Source: Atrina japonica
Taxonomy: Eukaryota; Mollusca; Bivalvia; Pterioida; Pinnidae
Direction of reading: 5' to 3'
DNA length: 64,000 nucleotides
Assembly: GCA_030159075.1 (NCBI GenBank)
Contig: BROG01000111.1
Coordinates: forward strand, 1,428,172 to 1,492,171
Part shown: one piece after another, positions 1-10,932 of the stretch
Position numbering within the stretch: the stretch's first letter is position 1
Layout of the letters: every line of letters starts with the position of its first letter
The notes under the pieces: model-generated
Told to the model about the DNA's origin: nothing
Databases searched by the model: none
What the model saw: the letters and a program-made list of their open reading frames with translations, nothing else
Position numbers and translations under genes: made by a program

Positions 1-1424
1 ATACCAATACTACACAAAAATATAAAAACTATAATTTCTTTATACAATCTGTTCAGATTTTTCATACGATCTTTTATCAAGTACATTATGTGACCGTTCC
101 GGAAATATACATGACGTCATTCTCTGTAATATGAAATGATGAGTTGTTAACAATATTAAACAGCAAAGCCTTGTCTCGGTCCAATACAGGACTTTCACCT
201 GTATTGAGCCCGTTTCAACAGGCTAAACAGCTTCAGCTGTAAGCAATTGTTAACATTCATTATGCTAGCCTATTATGAATTTCGTCAGATCTATTGTTGT
301 AACCCATATTGATGCTTAACGCCCCAATTAATCCCATACATTCAACACAACCATCAGGCCGGATACACTGAGCCAAATATATTGTGAATCATAAGAGTGT
401 ACACATTATTTCTTGTCACATCACATTCATCGAATTTCCCGACTTACAACAATGTTCATTAACATTACCATGCATGCTCGGATTTTAATCTATGTTACAA
501 ACACTTGGAAGTAAGCATTCCTTTTAGTATGCAATGTTAACATTTCATAGTAAGACTGATCACACCTGTCAGGTAAGACAACAGTCAAAATAGAATTTTG
601 CGGGTAGATTTCTATTAAATTTCAATTCTCCCACAACCTTTCCGATAAAATACTTTGACAACAACCTAACATCATTTAGCTTTAGTTGTAATGATTCACG
701 TGACGAATTGAAATTAACTCATGTGTATTAGAATTCATTTTCATGACCAAATATGTTTGGACAGTGCTGTACCACATAATAATTATTAATTTTTTAAACG
801 TATGGATTCAAATGAGACTTTTTCTTTTTAAAATTTCTGGATCTAAAAAGCAAGTTTTTAATGAATCAATCCGAGTTCAGTTTAAGAATTATGCTGAAAA
901 TTTTGGCATGCAAAAATTTTAACATCTGACTAGACGAGTTGCAAAGATACATATCAAAATTTCCCAAAAATCAATCTATTCAGAAGCTAGCCCTCTCTCT
1001 CTCACTCTCTTGTTCCGAGATAAACTGTACATGAAATATTATCAAACGAGTTGTTAGAATAAATTGTATATTCCACTCAATCACATAACATTAGATTTCC
1101 TTTGAGATCATATGAAATGGAACATTTACATAAACTTACAAAATACTGGCTCGTTAGAGAATTCTCCCCATATCATTGATAATTTCCTCCATCCATTCAC
1201 CAAGTCTAATTCTATGAACAATTACAGGAGGATAGGAATTGTTGCTTCAATCAATCACAATTCAAAGAAACATTTTTTTTTTCTTACAAATCTAGCCACT
1301 TTTAATCCCTGTGCTCTTTTAACTGCAACAGGTTTCAAAATGAAATAGATGCCTTCTTCCTGAACTAAACTTGTGCGTTATTACATAAAAAATGATCAAA
1401 AGAAAGGTCAATTGCATTTCCATA
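1..1424. other. AT-rich sequence without gene support
   Basis: No open frame here starts with a credible ATG, has exon-like composition or resembles a known protein. Short CT-rich (about 992-1010) and poly-T stretches are present, and three adjacent hairpins occur at 183-240. The segment lies downstream of the transporter gene's possible poly(A) site, so it is probably intergenic. Confidence 0.5.
183..240. other. Three consecutive short hairpins
   Basis: Three inverted repeats follow each other directly. At 183-205, AATACAGG and CCTGTATT form an 8-bp stem around a 7-nt loop. At 208-223, GCCCGTT and AACAGGC pair with one mismatch around a 2-nt loop. At 227-240, ACAGC and GCTGT form a 5-bp stem around TTCA. 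The pairing is seen directly; a function is not known. Confidence 0.5.
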
Positions 1425-1993
1425 AAACAAATGCAGTTGCTTTATTCTCTTGAGGAAATTTATCAACATATAAAATTTGATCAACATGTTTATCATGATA
1501 ATAAGCAAATTCAAAATGCCCTATATAACTATACAAATACTTATGTCAGCACGATGGCTGTAACATCACATGTACGCCGACAATATGCTAGGATTGTCAC
1601 ATTACTGCTCAAGACATCTCTTTGGCAATATCAAATTAAGACGATAATCTCTTTCAAGATTCTGCAGCTTTTAAAAAAGTCAAGAGAAATGCTTCTCTGA
1701 TGAAATGTATCATCATAAGTATCAGGTTTCATCACCATTGCTTCGTCCTGGCAATTTTACTATGAAGCAATTTCAAAGGGACATCAGCCGGTAACCAACA
1801 AGCCATGATCCCATACAATTATGACAAAGGATCCGATTTCTGCATAGAAAAAAAGACATGTCATACATTTCCCTTGACCTAGTTTGAAGCCACAAATTTA
1901 AATCCTCATCAACATGATTACATCATATTCACAAAATATGTTACCAAGGAGATGTCCTGGTTAAACATCACTAGCACATCATCGTCACAATAG

Positions 1994-2024
<31 letters not shown>

Positions 2025-3572
2025 TTATACATCACACATATTTTCAGTTTACAAAACACTCTCTTTCTCTCTCTCTCTTCAGACCTTGTAAAACCTCATA
2101 CTCAGCAACATTTAAATCTATATATTGAGTTCACGTTAACAAAACAAATGAAGTCACGTGAGCTCGTGTTTTTATATCAAAATGTACAACGAATATTAGT
2201 AACATGATTAATATCCAGTAAGATGTTGTTTTTGTCCTCCGACATAATATCATTAACAAACCTATAAAATCAGCAATACAGCTCGAAATCGCCATTTCCT
2301 TGTTATACTTGTAAAACTCTCTCTTATTTCCCTCACTTACGTGCATATCACATGTTTTATATCAGCATTTCGCTACTGGAGAACTTAAAACACTAGTGTC
2401 ATATAAAATATCTATAGCACTTGGCCTATATAGGCTTCACATAAAACTAGGTTTGAAGTAAAACTGTATCATATCAAGGCACTTTATAAGATGTACCATA
2501 CGATTTAAAAATATTCGGATATTTTCACTTCTCTCTCTTAAAACCAACATAACAATTCACAGTACGCATGCACCTGATTAAAACTGAAATTTTCAAAAAC
2601 ACAAAGGTTTGGTTATTGCTTTAAAAGCAGATAGTGGCAGTGGTTTTGTTGTCTGGGTCTTCTTATACCTTTAGGCATCTCGGTATGACAAAATCATCAA
2701 TGGCAAAAAGTTTGCCAATAGATACACTTGAATAAACCATAGCACTTTTTTATGGATGTATATATAATAATATATTCAATGAAATATAAAATATTGCTTT
2801 CAGCTCCTCTATTAGGCTTGACTGCTATCTACAACAGTGGACCAATCAAAATAGCCTTTGTCCATTGAAAGGTCCAATCAAATTACATTTTACACAGATT
2901 CTGTAAGCCATTTGCCAACTCAGACAGATAACACTACATTCATAACCGATACTTATGAATCTTAAAATTGGCTTAAAAACAATATTTTTTTTTTTATCAT
3001 GAAAGACAAAATAACAAAAAAATACACACTATATGGTTCACATAGAGATTTGTACATCTTTGAGATAAATTTTGCAAATACATTCTTTTTAGTACCTCTT
3101 CAATATATGTAAATATATGTATACAAATCAAAAAAACACTTCTCTTTGTACCTTCATACTGCAATCAAATCTTTGCAAGATCGTCGATTCTCTACCGTAA
3201 GATTTTGTTGTTGTTGTTGTTGTATCTGTCCTTAGCAAAAATTAAAAACATTACTTATCACAAAACAAACAATATGTACTTGATACACCACAACAACAAT
3301 AATTACATAATACAGTAATATTACCCAGGGTACATATGAATCAGACAATTACACACCAAGGTTTGAACATCATTCATTATTCAAGATTCTTGTTTTCTAC
3401 AGTTTAGTCATCTGTTACAAAATTCATCATACAACTTTCTCCTTCATGCAGACCTTTCACAAAACCCACCCTCTTCAGTTATCATGTGAATGCCTTTCGT
3501 CAGCACCATATTAAGTCCTTGGTAAATCTATTGTCCCTGCCGTTTAACTCTATCACTCGTATTGATCAAATG
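1425..3572 (-). other. Possible 3' UTR of the SLC16-like gene
   Basis: This stretch lies directly after the stop codon of the transporter on the minus strand and holds no convincing coding sequence. Scanning downstream, the first canonical AATAAA that I find on the minus strand is at 1446-1441, which would place cleavage near 1410-1430 and give a UTR of about 2.1 kb. A variant signal closer to the stop could equally be used. The stretch includes a (CAT)n tract at 1994-2024 and a short (TTG)n tract near 3205. The boundary is inference. Confidence 0.3.
1994..2024. repeat. (CAT)n microsatellite
   Basis: About ten uninterrupted CAT units are visible, inside the possible 3' UTR of the transporter gene. 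Confidence 0.9.
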
Positions 3573-3781
3573 TTACATTCGAGTTTCCACTTCACCAAGT
3601 TTGACTTGTTCTAGCATCTCGGCTTCCGAGTTCATCGGAAATTCATTACAATCATTTTCACAATCTTCACTCGTCTTTCGTCTGACTCTTAAAGGACATC
3701 CCAGAATTCCAGCAAGTGTTAAAAGTGCACCCGACATGTAGAACACAGAATTAACACTTCCTGTTTGGTCCATAATCCAAC
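3573..3781 (-). CDS. SLC16-like terminal coding exon 6 (TM12 and C-terminal tail)
   Basis: This exon encodes residues 647-715 and the TAA stop. The acceptor is TTTTTATAG (AG at 3783-3782). It completes the TM11-12 linker (GWIMDQTGSVNSVFYMSG), gives TM12 and then a short acidic cytosolic tail. The tail ends VETRM, which loosely fits the class I PDZ-ligand pattern (Thr at -2, hydrophobic at 0). Confidence 0.93.
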
Positions 3782-6700
3782 CTATAAAAATTTGTATTTC
3801 CATGAAAACATATCCATTGATCAATTGATAATTTAAGTTAAATTATGATACTTTAAACGGTTGAAAATAAATTATAATTCTAATTCAGATTATGTAAATT
3901 TGAATTTGAAAATAAATATGTTTTTGTTTTAAATAATATAAAAAGGTGTTCCACATTTATAATTGTATAGTTCTTTTTCTTACTTAATAGTTACAAAGTT
4001 TAAGAAACAAAACAAGGAATCTCCAACTTAGCAGATCCAGTAAGATAGTAATTAATACAAAGGTTTTCTAAAGATAAAATAACTTACCGGCCAGCGGGGA
4101 CCCTGCGACAGAGGCCAGCCCCTGGAACAGAATTATAAGACCAAAAGAAGACGTCAGGCGCTCTAACCCAATAAGATCAACCAGAACTATCGATCGGAGC
4201 GACAGAAAAGCAGCTGAAAAAAAACAAAAAACAAATGGTAAACATATAAATAAAATGTAGATAATACACAAGGAAAAAGCTATTAAAGATCCATTTCCAT
4301 GCATGGCAAAGAACAATAGGTCAAATAAAATGTTCACACTTAAATCTACTGGTTTTTTAAGGTCTTTCCTGGACATTTTTATATGCAATTGAACCCCAGA
4401 TTGCTATTTACTAATGCATACCAACTTATCATTTATAAAAATAGTGGCATTATAACCGGATTGTTATAAACTTACTGTCCGTGCAGCTCTCTACAGATAT
4501 TAGAAATTTAATCATTTTATATACATGTATGACATAAGTTTTACTCCATTTCAATTTAGAAAGATGATTAATATACCTCACTTAATCAAGCAGTTAATCC
4601 TTAATCTGAAAAAAAAACCAGCCTTCAATTTCTCCTGATACAGTTTTTGATATGCAGTTTCCCATGCTTAATCCATAACGATAGTCCTGAAGCATGATTG
4701 AGTACCGTCATAGTGAGAACAGTTCCAACCCATCAATAAAGTCCATCTTGAACATTTTGTAACTAAATTGCTATAAACTAATTAACATAAAAAATTGAAA
4801 GAAGAAACCTATTTACATCAGATGACTAACTTCTAAAAGTCTTGGTCTGGAAACGTGTGAATTTTTTTTCTTCGAAAATATCCTTACCTGTAAACAATCC
4901 GAATGCAAATGCAAATATGACCAACATCGTCTTAGTTGTGAAGTATGGACATAAGATGGTAATAACACCAGCCAAGACCAGTGACCAGTTGTTGATACAC
5001 AGAGTATTAGCCCACGGTCTATCAGCGATCCAGCCGACCATTACACGTCCAATAGCATTTGACAAACCAATCACTGCTATTACAAGGGCTTCCACATTTG
5101 ATACTCCCTCTACTGGAAAAAGTTCCTTCACTTTTACCGGGAGGAAAAAGTAAGGTATAAAAAATCCTGAAAAGACATCAAATAAGAGTGGTATAAGAAA
5201 ACAAACTATGAATACTTTCAAAACAATTCACAATTTTCTTAATTTATCTTACCCTTAAAAATGGACTGCTCTTCTTTAAATCAATTATTAAAGTCAGTCT
5301 AAAATTATCTTTAGGAGTGAAACATAAAAAAACAAAACCTTGATTACATGTAAGAAAAACTTATTTTACGACACCTATATATGTCTTGTAGACAATTTAC
5401 AAAGTTACCTATCATTTTTGTTCCAACAATATGACATATTAAATTCAATCTTAAACTCTTAAACGTAAGAATGATTCACAAGAAACTTACCTAACATGCT
5501 GAGGAAACTTGTAAATGCGTAGAGGTCAAATGACTTATTCTTCAACAAGGAAAGATCAAACATTTCAGCGATGTACTGGAAACATGATTGTATTTCTGTT
5601 TGCGAGTGATACTCCTCCATTAGCGTACGCACACTTGCACTATACTGTGGAGGAACAGTCATTATACTGCCATTACCCATGATGCCAGGCGGCAAAAGCA
5701 AAGAGTTCTTCGAATTATTGTTCAAACTGATACTATTTTTGCCACTGGATCTTCCACCCACACTTAGAAAGCTTCCAGAAGGTTTAATTTTACATGGATC
5801 TAACAGATTCCCTGATTCCACATCTGGTACATTCACTTCTGTTTGTCGGCTATTACTAACCGCCTGTTGTCTACTACTACTCCCTTCTCCATCTCGTGAA
5901 ACTAAGTCCCAAATGTCATCCTGCGGAATGGGATCGTAAGACTGATTTTTAGGACTATCCAGACTACCACAGCCACTGTCTCTACGCCGTTCATAGTCAC
6001 GTTTCCTACGTGTTGACCTAACCGGTGTAGAAGCTTGGAGGTCTTTTTTCTCCTGAACTGGGGTAACTGGCTTGGAATCGGTAATGTTTAAAATCACATT
6101 ATTATTCTTAACAATTGGCGAAATGATTAAACTATTTTTACTCCTGTTTAAACTGCCAGAACTGAAGCCGAGCTGTGTTTTGAGTCTGTTAAGATAAGAT
6201 GTACTCTTATTTCGAAGGTCTATTTTATCAATTTTAATAAGTTTGTTGTCTTTGGTTATGATGCAGTTATCTAATGACCCATTGGAAATTGTTCTTTGTC
6301 TCTCTTTTTCTGCAATAAGCGCTTTCATTATCAGTCCTCTCGTCACTATTCCCCTCTTCATCCTGTTCTTTGATGCCTTTTCCAATGGCCTGAAGAGGGC
6401 GCCACACACAGCACAATGTAAAACGATCCCACCAACAATTACAATACTCTGTCTCCAGTCATATTCTGATAACAGATATTTGTTAAGTGGGGCAAAAATT
6501 AAAGATCCAATGCCCGAGCCACACAGGGCAATGCCAGTAGCAAATGCCCTCTTCCTTTCAAACCAATAGCCAATAATGACTATGGATGGCAAGTAGATCA
6601 GACCTAGGCCAATGCCTGCAAGAAAAACAAAAGATTTTATGTTAATAATAATCAAATTAGGACAAATGAAAGAATAAATATGTAAATAAGCTACTCAGGA

Positions 6701-8956
6701 AAATGAGTAATCTTACATCTACTTCAGTATATGTGATAAAATCATGAAGGAATAAAATGGAATTTGCATCAATATGATTTAATGATCTGGCAATATCTTC
6801 GAATTCCCACAGTTCTATCTTGATATATAGACTATCAACAATGTGTCCAAGCTGACAACATTTCTGTTTTAGAGACGGAGCTTTTCAATAAGATGGACTA
6901 TACAGTATAAATTAGAGTTATCATATATAATGGTGGTTTGGGTTGTGTGTTTTGTGTTTAATGCTGCAGTGGTCTTAATAGTGAGGTGGTCTAGTGTGGT
7001 AGTCCAAACTGGTTCACTTAATTGTGTGGTATTGATGTAAAACTGTGTAAGGGTCTTAAATGTGTATTGTCTTATTTGTGAGGCAGTCTTGTGTGGTAGT
7101 AGTCCTAATCACTGTGGTCTTAATTGTGTGGCACACATATATGTATGGTGGTATTGTGTGGCAGTCATTTGGCAAAGTTCCAGTGCACATATTTGCATCT
7201 GCATATCCATCTAGTAAAGAAACCATGTAATGTTGTTACACTGTAACTTACAGGCAACTGCTGCTGCACTTTGTCAACATTTTATTCATAAATGTACTGT
7301 GTAATAATCGTAGATTCACAAATATTTCATGATTACAAAACAGCTGTTTTATGAGAATTCTTTCGGTATCAAGCACCTGTTATTGGCGGCTATACTCCTC
7401 AGCTCTAGTTTTGAGATGCTTTACTTCCAAGAATTGAGTTAGCAATTATACCTACATTTTGTAAAATATCTACTTACCGCCCACAACTCCGTACAGGATC
7501 AGAAGGACCTCGATTGATGGGGAGTGTGTACTTATCACAAAGGTTACACACGTGATGACACTCCCTATTATTGTCACCTTTCTGCACCCAAAACGACATG
7601 CGAGAGCACTGACTATTGGACCTATAAGTAGACAATTAAAATAACTTACATGTAAATAGATGTAACATATTTCATTGCTATATTACGAGGGAAGTCGAGT
7701 CGGCCTGGCTCAGTCGGTAGCGCGCTCGACTCTGGATCGTGAGGTCGTGAGTTCGAGTCCCGCCGGCGACAGGTTGGTTTCCTGTCTTTCAGATGAGACA
7801 GTAAAAACTGGAGGTCCCGTGTCACAGTAGGTGCCGGCACGTTAAAGAACCCTCACTGCTCAATGGCCGTAAGTGCCGAGCATAGGCCAAAATTTGAAGC
7901 CCTTCACCGGCATTTGGTGACGTCTCCATATGAGTGAAATATTCTTGAGTGGGATGTTAAACAACATGTTAAACAACAATAAACAAACAAACAAACGAGG
8001 GAAGTCATTTCCTAAAGATACTGTAATCAATCAAGCAGAAAATGTATATTAAAACTGTATATTACCTTACCCGAGTTTATCAAAATGACATTTGAAGAAC
8101 TAACTATATGGACTATTTGGAAGTGATATATTTAAATGTTACACCATACAATAAAACTTGAGATCTATATTTCATCTCATACAAGGGAAGATCGACTAAG
8201 AAACAAGCTATTAACAAATTTTGTCCGATATTTCTGAAGATATTATCAGAGTATTCAAAACATTTTAAGTTTGAATGGTGTTTCCGCTATATTCAACAAT
8301 TTCTCAGTTATATTGTTGGAGTCCGTTTTTAGTTTTGAATTCCCATTATATGTGTCCCTGCACTATCTTTATTGATCCGATTTTAGACACCAGTGTATCT
8401 TTAACTCATTCACCCTTCAAGATACATTTGGACTTGCCCAAGTCATTGATTTATGGAAGAGTTCATTGTTTCTCACCGGTCAATGAGTAAAGGGATCAAG
8501 TATTATTGACCCCATGATTTCTGCTCCAGATGAGTTGGGACCCGTTTGGCATAAGCAAAATTTCAATTGCTCAGTTTATACAAGTGACCACAGGTCACCC
8601 TAAAATCTTCAATCCCAAGATTTTCAAACGAGTCAACCCTGATGTCCCTTGTTTACTATGACAAATATTTACTGACTTAAATGTAACTTACCTGCTAACA
8701 GATAGCATCCAACCAACAGAGAACCCACTAAAGCACTCTTGGAGTGATCGGCACCATAGTAATTCATTATATCTGTGACGTATATACCAAAAGTAAAGCA
8801 AATCCCATCCACAATAACATTGCATACAAAAGACCCAAATACGATCATCCAACCCCAACCTCCATCCGGGCAATGTGACTTTGGCCGCGGCTCAGGCTCC
8901 GGCTCAATCTCAATGTCTTTTTCGCTAACATTGTCGATGAATTTTGTCGCCGTCAT
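3573..8956 (-). CDS. SLC16-family (monocarboxylate transporter-like) protein, six coding exons
   Basis: This is a major-facilitator membrane transporter of the SLC16 family, closest in character to the MCT9/12/14 group. It is expected in the plasma membrane, moving a small organic solute; the substrate cannot be read from sequence. Coding exons on the minus strand are 8956-8692, 7621-7478, 6615-5491, 5166-4888, 4213-4088 and 3781-3573, totalling 2148 nt (715 residues plus TAA). The SLC16 signature PDGGWGWM is at residues 30-37 at the start of TM1. The second family motif, GYWFERKRAFATG, is at 152-164 at TM5. CGALFRPL closes TM6 near 211. A hydrophilic loop runs from about 212 to 494, then TM7-12 include LRSIVLVDLIG in TM10. 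The loop is much longer than usual for the family. I chose the ATG at 8956 because it has A at -3, follows an in-exon start-stop uORF and begins the conserved reading frame; a longer frame upstream begins only with TTG. Subfamily and substrate are uncertain. Confidence 0.95.
4088..4213 (-). CDS. SLC16-like coding exon 5 (TM10-11)
   Basis: This 126-nt exon encodes residues 605-646, including LRSIVLVDLIGLERLTSSFG and LFQGLASVAGSPLAG, which match the conserved TM10-TM11 region of SLC16 transporters. The acceptor is TTTTTCAG (AG at 4215-4214) and the donor GTAAGT at 4087-4082. It is phase 1 on both sides, like its neighbours. Confidence 0.93.
4888..5166 (-). CDS. SLC16-like coding exon 4 (TM7-9, start of TM10)
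   Basis: This 279-nt exon encodes residues 512-604. The acceptor is TTTTCAG at 5173-5167 and the donor GTAAGG at 4887-4882. It begins GFFIPYFF (TM7) and includes NAIGRVMVGWIADRP at 548-562 (TM8). Arg552 sits where SLC16 proteins carry a conserved arginine, while the position four residues before it is Asn rather than Asp. Confidence 0.93.
5491..6615 (-). CDS. SLC16-like coding exon 3 (TM4-6, long cytosolic loop, start of TM7)
   Basis: This 1125-nt exon encodes residues 137-511. The acceptor is CTTGCAG at 6622-6616 and the donor GTAAGT at 5490-5485. The first 75 residues cover TM4-6 with the GYWFERKRAFATG motif. The remaining part is a hydrophilic loop rich in Ser, Asn, Lys and Arg. It includes a basic cluster (RSTRRKRDYERRR, about 336-348) followed at once by DSGCGS at 349-354, then FDLSLLKNKSFDLYAF before TM7. 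Loop sequence is known to diverge fast in this family. Confidence 0.95.
6930..7160. repeat. Degenerate GT-rich repeat in transporter intron 2
   Basis: Imperfect copies of GTGGTCTTAATTGTGTGG-like motifs recur (near 6970, 7005, 7050, 7095 and 7115). No regular period is preserved. It looks like a decayed minisatellite lying between coding exons 2 and 3. Confidence 0.5.
7478..7621 (-). CDS. SLC16-like coding exon 2
   Basis: This 144-nt exon encodes residues 89-136 (rest of TM2, TM3, start of TM4), reading GPIVSALACRFGCRKVTIIG and onward, typical of SLC16 proteins. The acceptor AG is at 7623-7622 and the donor GTAAGT at 7477-7472. The phase is 1 on both sides. The joined protein is continuous with no stop. 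Confidence 0.93.
7697..7994 (+). mobile_element. tRNA-derived SINE, full-length copy in a transporter intron
   Basis: The tRNA-like head has an A box (TGGCTCAGTCGGTAG) and a B box (GAGTTCGAGTCCC). The conserved body includes CACTGCTCAATGGCCGTAAG and CACCGGCATTTGGTGACG, and the tail is TTAAACAACAATAAACAAAC. A 12-bp target duplication, ACGAGGGAAGTC, flanks it at 7685-7696 and 7995-8006. The element inserted antisense to the transporter gene, between coding exons 1 and 2. It is not a functional tRNA gene because the cloverleaf is followed by SINE body. Confidence 0.92.
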
Positions 8957-8999
8957 TTTTCCGTTAAATTTCAATACGCCAGCTTACATTATGTGTTAC
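8692..8999 (-). CDS. SLC16-like exon carrying the start codon (5' UTR 8999-8957, CDS 8956-8692)
   Basis: The exon is bounded by an acceptor (TATTTTACAG, AG at 9001-9000) and a donor (GTAAGT at 8691-8686). Upstream of the acceptor the intron has a TACTAAT branch-point match about 20-25 nt away. The coding part gives residues 1-88 and the first base of codon 89. It holds an acidic N-terminus with an EPEPEPRP stretch, the SLC16 motif at residues 30-37, TM1 (about 37-58) and the start of TM2. Because the exon begins at an acceptor, at least one non-coding exon lies upstream. Confidence 0.92.
8984..8989 (-). promoter_or_regulatory. Start-stop upstream ORF (ATG followed directly by TAA)
   Basis: In the 5' UTR part of the first coding exon an ATG is followed immediately by TAA, 27 nt before the main ATG at 8956. 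Start-stop elements of this kind are known in other eukaryotic mRNAs to hold ribosomes and lower translation of the main frame. The sequence is seen directly; its action here is inferred. Confidence 0.5.
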
Positions 9000-9001
9000 C
9001 T

Positions 9002-9838
9002 GTAAAATATAAGACACCTTTAATTAGTATCACATACGGTGCCTTTGTGACGAATTGTTTTATCTTTTTTTCTACCTCCCAGAATATGATGATTAAGTGA
9101 CAGGACTTTGTTTATAATTACAAATACATGTACTGTTTATACATCTCATCCATATCATACAGAACGGAAACTACACACAGCAATCAGAAAAAAAAACTTA
9201 AAATAGGGCTGATGCAATCTTCCTTGCGCGCTGGATAATCAGACAACCGTAAATAAGGTTTAGTCAAAACAAAATCAATTATAAAACTAGAGTAAATAAA
9301 GCATATACTTATATGATAGTACCTGATGTAACCGAGTACATAAAAACATCAAACTGTTTAATTTTATTATTATTTTTTTTTTTTGGTCAACGACTCCATT
9401 TTTAAAGATCATTTTAAATCATATCTCAATATTTGTATTGCTTACTAATATACCAGATCTAGCCAGATCTATATAGTTAATTTCAATACAAATCACGAAC
9501 TGAAAACAGTCCAAAAGTTCATGATCTAGTTCGGCAGTAGCCTGTCAGCCTCCTCTGTAGTTAAGTGGAGCAAATTTAATTGTTCACGGTATATACATGT
9601 GTATTTTCTTAAAGTCTTGTGTGATTGTAATAATGAATGTGAAACTTTACATAGATAAGTTTGCATAATTTATTTTCACTATATACAATATGTATTCTTA
9701 ATGAATATATATTCTGTTATTTTAAGTTTGGTTGAGCAGTTCCGGTCACATGCATGTACCGGCAGTAAATTTGATGTTGTGTCGGACAACTAAATGCAGA
9801 ACTGTCGAGGCATCGATCTACCCTAAAAGTGTAATGAG

Positions 9839-9878
<40 letters not shown>

Positions 9879-10644
9879 GCACGCACACGCTCGCATGCAA
9901 ACACAAACACATCGTTTTCGTTGAAGTTAAATGTAAGTACATGACTACTCATATCTTAATATACAACGAAAATTTCAATAAATGACAATTCTTAGTTTCG
10001 TCATATTCTTAAAAGGTCGATTTTCGCATGTCCAAAATATAGTTCATGGTGAATACTGTCAGAAGTCACAGATCTAGATTGTGCTCATCAATAAGAAAAA
10101 TGTATATTTTCGGTCGCTATTCTCGACATATATAAAACATGTTGTCAGCCAGACGAACGACATTTGCTCAGTAAGCAGGCGATAAGTAGCACAGCAGTAA
10201 ACGGATCAGCTTCAATAAAGAATAATATTTTCTATTGAATACCTTTCAGATCTATATGACATACTCCCCATGAACTTACTGCCAACAGCGGATATTTTAT
10301 TCTATTTATGGAAAATACAGTTTTACAACATATGTCTGAATAAAAAGAATCTAATTTGAAATTCCACTTGAGCCTCATGACGGCCTACATAGCTAAACTG
10401 GTTTCAACAGTGGACTGAAAACTGGGGTTGAAATTTCCAACTGAAAATTATCTGTTAATTATCTTGGTTTTTGAAAAAAGGTCCAATATCAAAACAAAGT
10501 CCCCCACTGGATGCCTCATTTTTCTTCAGCTAATGAACATTAAAGTAGTACCAATTAAATTATATGACCTCCAAAGAGAAGTATCGTTTAGGTCTACTGG
10601 GTTTTTTTTGTGTTTTTTTTTTTTTTTTTTTTAGCATAGTTTCC
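9002..10644. other. Probable first intron, no gene support
   Basis: This AT-rich sequence lies upstream of the coding-exon acceptor and holds no exon-like frame. A (CA)n/(GCAC)n tract lies at 9842-9890. Around 10130-10170 a plus-strand TATATAAAA is followed about 30 nt later by CAGCCAGACGAACGA, a core-promoter-like arrangement with nothing downstream to support a gene. Confidence 0.4.
9842..9890. repeat. (CA)n with (GCAC)n microsatellite
   Basis: About sixteen CA units run into GCAC units. The overlapping short open frame is a by-product of the repeat. Confidence 0.9.
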
Positions 10645-10932
10645 ATTATGATGTTACAATTAATTGGCCCGTCAACATTTGTGTGATTGTGATGTCACAA
10701 TAGAATGACGTCAAAATTGGACATTGCATTGACAGCCACGGGCCACACTTTTTGCAACCTACTTTACAGATAAATTGACCTTTCGCCAAGTGTCCGACAC
10801 ATGGCTGTCCATGTGCTTTTTTGACGTCATTCAATTGCGATGTCATAATCACACAAGCGTTTGACGGGCCATTTTAATTGTGACGTCATAATTGAAAAGT
10901 GTCGTGTCGGGCATTTGGCGATAGGTCAATTT
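10645..10932. repeat. Nested foldback element with repeated CRE-like sites
   Basis: Two inverted repeats interlock. The outer one pairs 10645-10717 with 10817-10892; both arms contain GGCCCGTCAA, TGTGTGATT and GAATGACGTCAAAA in matching order on opposite strands. The second pairs 10772-10801 with 10899-10932 (AAATTGACC...CGCCAA against TTGGCGATAGGTCAATTT). GACGTCA occurs three times. The layout suggests a foldback/MITE-type element or an inverted duplication. The two short open frames across it encode mirrored similar peptides, as expected from the inversion, and are not genes. Confidence 0.75.

Noticed and set aside
4842..5153. 103-codon plus-strand frame
   Set aside because: Antisense shadow of transporter coding exon 4.
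5679..6569. Plus-strand frames of 86 and 108 codons
   Set aside because: Antisense shadows of transporter coding exon 3.
7705..7772. A tRNA gene
   Set aside because: The tRNA-like head is followed by SINE body, tail and target duplication; the same head recurs at 41344.
8957..8974. A start six codons upstream of the ATG of the transporter
   Set aside because: The codon at 8974-8972 is TTG, not ATG. Eukaryotic initiation is far more likely at the ATG at 8956.
10130..10200. Plus-strand TATA promoter
   Set aside because: TATATAAAA with a plausible start region is present, but there is no downstream exon or open frame to support a gene.
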